This document shows, piece after piece, positions 14,128 to 19,565 of a stretch of 19,565 nt of DNA. The notes under the pieces were generated by a model that saw only the letters and a program-made list of their open reading frames with translations, made no database searches and was not told the origin of the DNA. The position numbers and the translations under genes were made by a program. The stretch comes from Nocardioides sp. (GTDB lineage Bacteria > Actinomycetota > Actinomycetes > Propionibacteriales > Nocardioidaceae): contig JAJPEO010000272.1 of NCBI GenBank assembly GCA_021166815.1, forward strand, positions 1 through 19,565. The letters run 5' to 3'. Within the stretch, counting starts at the first letter, position 1, and the number at the start of each line of letters is the position of its first letter.

Positions 14128-14688
14128 TCACAGGCCGGTGACGCCCTCGCCGGCGCCGGACTGCTCGCCGAAGCTCTCGTGGCCGATGAGGTGAAGTACC
14201 GGGACGCCCAGGCGACGCCGGGCCCGTGAGGTCCAGTCGACGTGGAAGAACTCCGCCACCAGGTGGGGGCGGGTCAGGATGATCGCCTCGCGCGCGTCCA
14301 CCTCGGTGGTCTTGGCGTCGAGCGCCTCGATGGGCGGCACGGACGTCACCTCGCCCTCGGCCCTGGCCCCGGCGTCCCGCAGGGCGGCGAGGGTCGCGGC
14401 CAGGTCGGCGTCGGACTGCTCCTGGCAGTCACGGCGTACGGCTTCGAGGTCGACGTCGCTCATGGCCAGCGCCGGCGTGGCCATGAGGTCACCCGCGCCC
14501 AGCGAGCCGAGCGAGGCCTCGATGCGCGCAGCGGCGTCCTCGAGGGGAAGTAGCACGTGGTAGACCACCTGGTCGGCGATCTGGTCGTGCAGCGAACGCA
14601 CCTGACGGGCGTCCGCCGTGCTCATGGCCTCCTCGACCAGGAGCACGACGTCGTAGGTGCCCTCGCCGTCGTGGATGTCTTCGGTCAT
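14128..14688 (-). CDS. Small protein of unknown function, UspA-like C-terminal half
   Basis: The 186-residue protein is not one I can name. The second half, REAIILTRPHLVAEFFHVDW followed by SRARRRLGVPVLHLIG, has the shape of the last strand-helix-strand unit of universal stress proteins, and the N-terminal TYDVVLLVEEA could be the first strand; the middle is acidic and helical. It lacks an obvious G-2x-G-9x-G(S/T) ATP-binding motif. The ATG at 14688 is preferred over GTG at 14691 because GGAGG (14695-14699) is six bases upstream. It shares one base with the ligase stop (TGATG), so translation is probably coupled to ligC. Its end is convergent with the sulfotransferase. Confidence 0.75.
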   Translation of the reverse strand: MTEDIHDGEGTYDVVLLVEEAMSTADARQVRSLHDQIADQVVYHVLLPLEDAAARIEASLGSLGAGDLMATPALAMSDVDLEAVRRDCQEQSDADLAATLAALRDAGARAEGEVTSVPPIEALDAKTTEVDAREAIILTRPHLVAEFFHVDWTSRARRRLGVPVLHLIGHESFGEQSGAGEGVTGL

Positions 14689-15803
14689 CACTCGCCTCCA
14701 GGTCCGTCGGTTGCCAAGATCCTAGTGAGGTCGTAGCCCGCCGGCTCATCGAGTTGCCCGTAGCCGCACGACTCGGGGTCGCGGTCGGGGCGCCAGCGCT
14801 TGAAGTGCGCCGTGTGGCGGAAACGACGACCCTCCATGTGGTCGTACTTCACCTCCAGCGCGCGCTCGGGGCGCAGCGGCGTGAAGCTGAGGTCCTTGCC
14901 CTGGCTCCAGCGGCTCTGGGTGCCGGGGACGCGCTCCGGGTTGGCGGTCAGGAACTCGGCCCACCGCCCCCACGGGTGGTCGGCGATGTCGCACACCAGG
15001 GGCTGCAGCTCCTGCCACAGCTCCGCGCGTCGCTTCGCGGTGAAGGAGGCGCTCACGCCGATGTGCTGGAGCTGGCCGTCGTCGTCGTACAGGCCGAGCA
15101 GCAGCGAGCCGATCAGCGGCTGCTCGGGCGTGGAGGTCTTGTGCTCGCGGTAGCCGGCCAGCACCACGTCGGCGGTGCGCTCGTGCTTGATCTTGAGCAT
15201 GGTGCGCTTGTTGGGCTCGTATGCCGCCCCCAGCGGCTTCGCGACCACGCCGTCGAGGCCGGCTCCCTCGAACTCGTGGAACCACTGTTCGGCCACCGCG
15301 GGGTCCTCGCTGGTCCGGGTGAGCCAGCACGGCCCGTCGAGGTGCGACAGCGCCTCGACCAGGGCGGCACGGCGCTCGGCGAGAGGACGGTCGATCCACG
15401 CCTCGTCGCCCAGGGCGAGCAGGTCGAAGGCGACGAAGCCGGCCGGCGTCTCCTGGGCCAGCTTGTCGATGCGGGACTTCGCGGGGTGGATGCGCTCCTG
15501 CAGCGTCTCGAACTCCAGGCGCCACCCGGCCTCGCCCTCGAGCCCTACGAACACCTCGCCGTCGAGCACGCACCGCTCGGGGAGCTGCTCGCGCATCGCC
15601 TCGACCAGCTCGGGGAAGTAGCGCGTCAGGGGCTTGGTGTTGCGGCTGGCCAGCTCGACCTCGTCGCCGTCCTTGAACACGATGCAGCGGAAGCCGTCCC
15701 ACTTCGGCTCGAACGACAGCCCGCCGAACTTCGCCGGGTCCGGCACCCCGCTCACGCTCTTGGCGAGCATCGGCAGGAGCGGCGGCATCACGGGGAGGTC
15801 CAC
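14688..15803 (-). CDS. ligC: ATP-dependent DNA ligase, LigC type
   Basis: This 371-residue stand-alone ligase seals nicks using ATP. The adenylation domain carries motif I EPKWDGFR (32-39) with Lys34 as the AMP-accepting lysine, motif III FVAFDLL (123-129), motif IV GLDGVVAKP (182-190) and motif V MLKIKH (202-207). An OB-fold domain follows (about 215-371), with SRWSQGKDLSFTPLRPERALEVKYDHMEG-like content as seen in LigC/LigD ligases. No polymerase or nuclease domain is attached. The GTG at 15803 gives MDLPVMPP, which matches the family start as I recall it, and is preceded by TAGGCT at six bases. It is 44 bp after the ABC operon and coupled to the UspA-like gene. The primase-polymerase at 9078-10157 is a likely functional partner. 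Confidence 0.92.
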   Translation of the reverse strand: MDLPVMPPLLPMLAKSVSGVPDPAKFGGLSFEPKWDGFRCIVFKDGDEVELASRNTKPLTRYFPELVEAMREQLPERCVLDGEVFVGLEGEAGWRLEFETLQERIHPAKSRIDKLAQETPAGFVAFDLLALGDEAWIDRPLAERRAALVEALSHLDGPCWLTRTSEDPAVAEQWFHEFEGAGLDGVVAKPLGAAYEPNKRTMLKIKHERTADVVLAGYREHKTSTPEQPLIGSLLLGLYDDDGQLQHIGVSASFTAKRRAELWQELQPLVCDIADHPWGRWAEFLTANPERVPGTQSRWSQGKDLSFTPLRPERALEVKYDHMEGRRFRHTAHFKRWRPDRDPESCGYGQLDEPAGYDLTRILATDGPGGE

Positions 15804-15809
15804 GTGTCG

Positions 15810-15815
15810 AGCCTA
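15810..15815 (-). promoter_or_regulatory. Putative -10 (TAGGCT) of ligC, leaderless GTG start
   Basis: TAGGCT on the minus strand with CGACAC between it and the GTG at 15803. There is no Shine-Dalgarno. This suggests the ligase has its own promoter in the 44-bp gap after the ABC transporter genes and does not depend wholly on their transcript. Confidence 0.45.
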
Positions 15816-15847
15816 GCCCCGCCGGGGCGCCCGGCGGCCGGTCTCGC

Positions 15848-16549
15848 TCACTCGTCGCCGGTGAGCGCGAAGGAGCGCAGCCGGTCGCCGGCGAACCAGA
15901 GCGCGGCCAGCGTCACCACCACCGACGCCCCGATCGCCCACGGCAGGCCGACGGGGTCGGGCAGGTCGCGGGAGAGCTCGTGCCCGACGCGCGCGCCCCA
16001 CTGGCCGATGCTCAGCCAGGCCACCCCGGAGAGCAGCCCGCCGAGCAGTCCTTCCCAGACCAGCACGAAGGCGAGCCCGATCACCACCGCGTGCCGGGTC
16101 AGGGCCGAGAGTGCCAGGAAGAGCGCGGAGTACGTCGTGCCTGCGACGAGGCCTGCGACCGCCCACCCTGCCGCCCGGTCGCCGCCGCCGGCGACCACGC
16201 CGGCCAGGAACACCGACCCGGCGCCGACGAGCAGCGTCGTGGCCCAGGCCACCACCCACTTGGAGACCGCGACGACGTGACGGTTCACGGGCTTGGACAG
16301 CAGGTAGACGATCGAGCCGTCGTCGACCTCCGGGCCGAGCACCGACGAGGCCGCCAGGATCGCCACCAGGGGCAGCACGAGGGTGTAGCCCAGCTCGCCG
16401 ACCAGGGTCCACGCGGGGTCCTCGAGACCGGTCATCACGGTGATCATCGTCGTCAGGGCGACCATCAGCACGGGGAAGGCCACCAGCAGGAGGAACCTGC
16501 GGCGACCCAGCAGGGCCTGCAGGGCGAGCGTGGCAATCGTGGAGTTCAT
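15848..16549 (-). CDS. ABC-2 type transporter permease (second of the operon)
   Basis: The 233-residue protein is an integral membrane permease with about six hydrophobic segments, the first being FLLLVAFPVLMVALTTMITV. The cytoplasmic-side motif DGSIVYLLSKPVNRHVVAVS is characteristic of ABC-2 permeases with a coupling-helix region. The substrate is unknown. Its ATG at 16549 overlaps the stop of the upstream ATPase in ATGA, so the two are translationally coupled and probably form one transporter. It is the last of the four ABC genes; the ligC start follows after 44 bp. Confidence 0.87.
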   Translation of the reverse strand: MNSTIATLALQALLGRRRFLLLVAFPVLMVALTTMITVMTGLEDPAWTLVGELGYTLVLPLVAILAASSVLGPEVDDGSIVYLLSKPVNRHVVAVSKWVVAWATTLLVGAGSVFLAGVVAGGGDRAAGWAVAGLVAGTTYSALFLALSALTRHAVVIGLAFVLVWEGLLGGLLSGVAWLSIGQWGARVGHELSRDLPDPVGLPWAIGASVVVTLAALWFAGDRLRSFALTGDE

Positions 16550-17475
16550 CGTAGGGACTCCTGTCGCGACACCAGGTAGGAGAAGACGCTCTCGAGCGAC
16601 TCGTCGCTCGGGGTGAGCTCCACGAGGGTGATGCCGTGGCGTCGGGCCAGGCCGGGCAGGGCGGTGGCGAAGCCGCCCAGGTCGCTGACCTGCACGTCGA
16701 TCCCGCTCCGTGGGCGCAGCCCGACGGAGGTGACGGAGGGCTCGGCCATCAGCAGCGCCGCCAGGCCGCGGTCGTCACTGGACCCGATGACGTACTGCAC
16801 GGGCCGGTCGGTCATCAGCCGCCTGATGGCCCCGAAGTCGCCGGAGGCGGCGTGGCGCCCCGAGACGACGACCTCGATGTGGCGAGCCAGGCGCTCGACC
16901 TCCTCGAGGATGTGGGAGGAGAACAGGACCGTACGTCCCTCGTCGCCCAGGCGCCGCAGCAGGTCCATGAGGTGCATGCGCTGGCGCGGGTCGACGCCGT
17001 TGAACGGCTCGTCGAGCAGCAGCACCTTCGGGTCGTGCACCAGTGCGGCGGCGATCTTGATGCGCTGGCGCATGCCCTTGGAGTAGGTGTCGATGCGACG
17101 CTCGGCCGGCTCGACCATGTCGACGACCTCGAGGATCGACTCGGTGGCGGCAGCCGCGTCGGGCATGCGGTGCAGCCGCGCGTTGGCGAGGACGAACTGG
17201 CGGCCGGTGAGGTAGCCGAAGCTGAGCTCGCGCTCGGGGACCAGGCCGATGTCGCGGTAGGCGTCGGTGCGCCTCCAGATGGGCTGGCCGTCCAGCGTCA
17301 CGGTGCCGGCCGAGGGGGCCAGGAACCCCGACATCATCGCCATGAGCGTGGTCTTGCCGGCACCGTTGGGGCCGAGGAGGCCCGTGACGCCCGGGCCGAT
17401 GGTCATCGTGACGTCGTTGACCGCGACCACGTTGCCGAACCAGCGCGAGACCCCGGCGAGCTCGATCGTGCTCAT
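16546..17475 (-). CDS. ABC transporter ATP-binding protein (second of the operon)
   Basis: The 309-residue ATPase has Walker A GPNGAGKTT (35-43), signature YSKGMRQR (131-138, a degenerate LSGGQ), Walker B VLLLDEP (151-157) and switch His188 in SSHILEE. A C-terminal extension after about residue 220 resembles that of drug- or lipid-exporting ABC-2 ATPases. The ATG at 17475 begins MSTIELAGVSRWFG. It overlaps the stop of the preceding permease by four bases (ATGA) and its own stop overlaps the next permease the same way. The long upstream extension of the frame covers the permease gene in another frame and is rejected. Confidence 0.92.
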   Translation of the reverse strand: MSTIELAGVSRWFGNVVAVNDVTMTIGPGVTGLLGPNGAGKTTLMAMMSGFLAPSAGTVTLDGQPIWRRTDAYRDIGLVPERELSFGYLTGRQFVLANARLHRMPDAAAATESILEVVDMVEPAERRIDTYSKGMRQRIKIAAALVHDPKVLLLDEPFNGVDPRQRMHLMDLLRRLGDEGRTVLFSSHILEEVERLARHIEVVVSGRHAASGDFGAIRRLMTDRPVQYVIGSSDDRGLAALLMAEPSVTSVGLRPRSGIDVQVSDLGGFATALPGLARRHGITLVELTPSDESLESVFSYLVSRQESLR

Positions 17476-18362
17476 CGCGCACCCACCTTGGTGAAGCGGG
17501 CAACCAGCAGGGCGAGGCAGGTCGCGACGACCACGACGGCCGCAGCGAGGTAGCCCGCGGTCCACGTGGTCGAGAGGTCGACGATCGCGCTGTTGCTCGC
17601 CCCCCACGACCCGGCGACCCCGTTGTGGATGGACCACGGGGAGAAGAGCCCGGCGACCTCGCCGATCGTCGAGACCCGCTCCTCGAGGGCGATGGCCTGG
17701 ACGATGAGCACCACGCCGACGACCACGATCAGGACGATGATCGAGGCGACCACCGCGAAGCCGCGGCGCAGCGCCCACGAGGCGATCAGCCCGGTGATGC
17801 CGGCCAGCATCGCGGCCAGCAGCACCTGCAGAACCAGCGCCTTGACGAAGGGCAGGGTCTCCTCGCCCGCGTCCAGCCCGGCCAACAGGCCGCCGGCGTA
17901 GAGGACGACGGTGGGGACCGCGGTGAAGAGGAGCACCGCCGCCGTGAGGGACGCCCAGCGCACGAGCGCGTACACGCGAGAGGACAGGGGGCGGGCGAGG
18001 TAGAGCACGATCGAGCGGTGCCGCAGGTCGCGGGAGAACAGCACCGGTGCCTGCGCCGCCGCGAACAGGCTCACCAGCACCTGCATGCTGCTGGGGTAGC
18101 CGGCATAGGTCGTCGGGAGCTCGGGCAGGCCGATGATCGACACCGTGCCGACCATGACCACGGCGGGCAGCACCATGATCGCCAGCAGGATGAACGGCAG
18201 CACCTTCGAGCGCCCGGAGCGGCCCAGCCCGTACGCGTGGCGCAGGCTGGTGATGAAGAGGGTCCAGGCGACCTTCGCCTGGCTCTCACGCGGTCCGGTG
18301 TAGCCGCGGTAGCCGAGGTCGTGGATGACGCCGCCGGGTCGGGGAGCAGGGGCCTGGGTCAT
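17472..18362 (-). CDS. ABC-2 type transporter permease (first of the operon)
   Basis: The 296-residue permease opens with a cytoplasmic tail containing DLGYRGYTGPR and then about six hydrophobic segments, starting FILLAIMVLPAVVMVGTVSI. The segment LFSRDLRHRSIVLYLARPLS is the ABC-2 coupling region and matches the SIVYLLSKPVN stretch in the other permease of this operon, so the two look like paralogous halves. The ATG at 18362 has GGGAGG (18369-18374) six bases upstream and overlaps the stop of the upstream ATPase by four bases. The transported substrate is unknown. Confidence 0.9.
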   Translation of the reverse strand: MTQAPAPRPGGVIHDLGYRGYTGPRESQAKVAWTLFITSLRHAYGLGRSGRSKVLPFILLAIMVLPAVVMVGTVSIIGLPELPTTYAGYPSSMQVLVSLFAAAQAPVLFSRDLRHRSIVLYLARPLSSRVYALVRWASLTAAVLLFTAVPTVVLYAGGLLAGLDAGEETLPFVKALVLQVLLAAMLAGITGLIASWALRRGFAVVASIIVLIVVVGVVLIVQAIALEERVSTIGEVAGLFSPWSIHNGVAGSWGASNSAIVDLSTTWTAGYLAAAVVVVATCLALLVARFTKVGAR

Positions 18363-19330
18363 GCCGCACCTCCCGTGGGCTTGTGCCCCGGCTGGAGGAA
18401 GACATCCTCGAGGTGGGCGCGGTCGGGCTGGATGCGTACGAGCCCCAGGTCGAGGTCGGCCGCCGTGTCGCGCACGATGTCGTGGACCGCGACGCCAGGG
18501 GGAGGCGGGTCGACCGCCACCAGCGGTCCCCGCGGCCGGCACGGCAGGCCTGCTGCCGCGAGCGCCTCGCCGAACCGGTCGCGCTCGGTGTCGCCGCCCA
18601 GCACCTCCACCAGGAGTCCGCCGGTCTGTTCGACGAAGTCCGACGTGGCGCTCGAGCGCAGCAGCCGACCGCCGTCCAGCACGACGACGTGGTCGCTGAT
18701 CCGCTCCAGCTCGCCCAGCAGGTGCGAGGTGACGAGCACGGCGATGCCGAAGTCGCGGCCGATGCGCTGCACCAGGTGGAGCATGTCGACCCGGGCCGCG
18801 GGGTCCAGGCCGTTGGTCGGCTCGTCGAGGAAGATGAGGCGGGGGTCGTGCACGAGCGCCTGCGCGAGCTTGGCGCGCTGCTTCATGCCGGTGGAGTAGC
18901 CGCCCATCTGTCGGTAGCGCTCCTCGTCGAGGCCGACGTGGCGCAGCACGTCCGCCGCGCGCTCGCGCGCCACCGACGCGGGCAGCCCCGACATCCGGCC
19001 CATGTGGACGACGAAGTCGCTGGCGCTCACGTCTGGCGGGAGGCAGTCGTGCTCGGGCATGTAGCCCACCTGCTGGCGGATCTGCGCCGCGCCGCCGGCG
19101 ATGTCGTGGCCCAGGACGGTGGCGCGCCCGGAGGTCGGCTCGAGCAGGCCGAGGAGGATCTTGATCAGGGTGGACTTCCCGGCGCCGTTGGCGCCCACGA
19201 GCCCCGTGACGCCCTCGCCCACGGTGATCGTGAGGTCCTCCAGCGCGCGGACCTGGCCGAAGTGCTTGGTCAGGCCGCTGCTCTCCAGCACGGTGCTGGT
19301 CGCTGTCGTCGCTGTGCCCGTCACGGACAT
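18359..19330 (-). CDS. ABC transporter ATP-binding protein (first of the operon)
   Basis: The 323-residue ATPase has Walker A GANGAGKST (46-54), signature YSTGMKQR (145-152), Walker B LIFLDEP (165-171) and switch His203 in TSHLLGELE, then a C-terminal extension from about residue 225. It heads a four-gene minus-strand operon, ATPase-permease-ATPase-permease, with 4-base overlaps at each junction. Two related ATPases and two related permeases argue for a heteromeric exporter or two cotranscribed ones. The ATG at 19330 is used here, but TAGCGT (19332-19337) is seven bases before GTG at 19324, so a leaderless GTG start two codons later is equally plausible. The 98-bp gap to the tRNA holds its promoter. 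Confidence 0.9.
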   Translation of the reverse strand: MSVTGTATTATSTVLESSGLTKHFGQVRALEDLTITVGEGVTGLVGANGAGKSTLIKILLGLLEPTSGRATVLGHDIAGGAAQIRQQVGYMPEHDCLPPDVSASDFVVHMGRMSGLPASVARERAADVLRHVGLDEERYRQMGGYSTGMKQRAKLAQALVHDPRLIFLDEPTNGLDPAARVDMLHLVQRIGRDFGIAVLVTSHLLGELERISDHVVVLDGGRLLRSSATSDFVEQTGGLLVEVLGGDTERDRFGEALAAAGLPCRPRGPLVAVDPPPPGVAVHDIVRDTAADLDLGLVRIQPDRAHLEDVFLQPGHKPTGGAA

Positions 19331-19331
19331 C

Positions 19332-19337
19332 ACGCTA
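19332..19337 (-). promoter_or_regulatory. Putative -10 (TAGCGT) of the ABC transporter operon
   Basis: TAGCGT on the minus strand lies one base before ATG 19330 but seven bases before GTG 19324. By the spacing seen at other genes here it points to a leaderless start at 19324. Confidence 0.35.
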
Positions 19338-19412
19338 GTGCCGGGAGGGGACGGTGGCACGCACGACGTCCTGCGCCGCGTGGGGGTGCCTCCGGTGCCG
19401 GACGCGTGGGCC

Positions 19413-19418
19413 TAGGCT
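19413..19418 (+). promoter_or_regulatory. Putative -10 (TAGGCT) of the tRNA gene
   Basis: TAGGCT ends 10 bases before the mature tRNA 5' end, which would give a short leader removed by RNase P. No clear -35 hexamer is seen in the GC-rich stretch upstream. Confidence 0.3.
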
Positions 19419-19428
19419 TGGCCCCCTA

Positions 19429-19510
19429 TCCCCGGTTGGTCTGCCGGCAGGGCCCGCCTGACTTTGAATCAGGACTAGCGACGTAGGTTCGACTCCTACC
19501 CGGGGAGCCA
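19429..19510 (+). tRNA. tRNA-Gln (anticodon TTG), structurally unusual
   Basis: The acceptor stem pairs TCCCCGG (19429-19435) with CCGGGGA (19500-19506), followed by discriminator G and an encoded CCA. The anticodon arm is CCTGA/TCAGG (19457-19461 and 19469-19473) around CTTTGAA, giving anticodon TTG at 19464-19466, which reads CAA/CAG. The T arm GTAGG/CCTAC with loop TTCGACT (19483-19499) is canonical. U1-A72 and G73 fit bacterial tRNA-Gln. Unusual points: the D arm (GGTC/GGCC) contains no A at the expected position 14, two bases instead of one separate it from the anticodon stem, and the variable region is 9 bases (19474-19482) with no stem. The acceptor, anticodon and T stems are intact, so it is probably a functional minor isoacceptor, but a specialised or tRNA-like gene cannot be excluded. 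Confidence 0.8.
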
Positions 19511-19565
19511 GTTTCCGCAGGTCAGTGCGAGGGCAGTCACCGGAACCACAGGGCCAGCGCCGCGA

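Noticed and set aside
19429..19510. Reading the RNA gene as a class II tRNA (Leu, Ser or Tyr)
   Set aside because: The variable region is 9 bases and cannot form a stem, and the anticodon TTG belongs to Gln; U1-A72 and G73 agree.
1..19565. CRISPR array, insertion sequence, prophage or defence system
   Set aside because: No regularly spaced direct repeats, transposase, integrase, terminal inverted repeats with target duplication, or defence nucleases were seen; the NYN protein alone is a common housekeeping-type family.

Overview
The window is GC-rich chromosomal DNA from an actinobacterium. A Nocardioides-like member of the Propionibacteriales is my best guess, from the codon style, the frequent GTACG words, the adjacent hemY-hemQ pair, a free-standing PrimPol plus LigC, and a repeated leaderless start signature (TAGGGT or TAGGCT about 6-7 bases before ATG/GTG). 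The genus is inference. Coding density is very high and I see no insertion sequence, phage gene, integrase or CRISPR array.

Layout. (1) 35-1861, minus: a DUF4349 membrane-anchored lipoprotein followed by a NYN-LOTUS putative ribonuclease, with a strong hairpin beyond its 3' end. (2) 1976-4987, plus: coproporphyrinogen/protoporphyrinogen oxidase (hemY) directly followed by actinobacterial coproheme decarboxylase (hemQ), then a lipoprotein of unknown function. (3) 4984-7638: a minus-strand BBE-type FAD-linked oxidase divergent from a plus-strand LuxR-type regulator; the 165-bp region between them carries several inverted repeats. (4) 7589-10157: msrB (minus) back to back with a CurA-like NADP-dependent reductase and a LigD-type primase-polymerase (plus). 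(5) 10164-14092: a very large GT4 glycosyltransferase-Stealth phosphotransferase fusion (minus) divergent from a PAPS-type sulfotransferase (plus), which looks like a surface-glycan module. (6) 14128-19330, all minus: a tight ABC-2 transporter operon (ATPase, permease, ATPase, permease, each joined by a 4-base ATGA overlap), then LigC-type ATP-dependent DNA ligase and a UspA-like small protein coupled to it through TGATG. (7) 19429-19510, plus: a structurally unusual tRNA with anticodon TTG (Gln).

How the genes fit together. hemY and hemQ are two steps of the coproporphyrin-dependent haem pathway. PrimPol and LigC are the kind of pair linked to short-patch and base-excision repair in mycobacteria; here they sit 4.5 kb apart, on opposite strands, on either side of the glycan module. 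The most noteworthy items are the GT4-Stealth fusion facing a sulfotransferase, the odd tRNA-Gln, a perfect 14-bp inverted repeat inside the luxR-type gene, and the leaderless promoter signature that recurs before many genes and settles several start codons. I found no clearly new multi-gene system; the glycan module is the nearest candidate.
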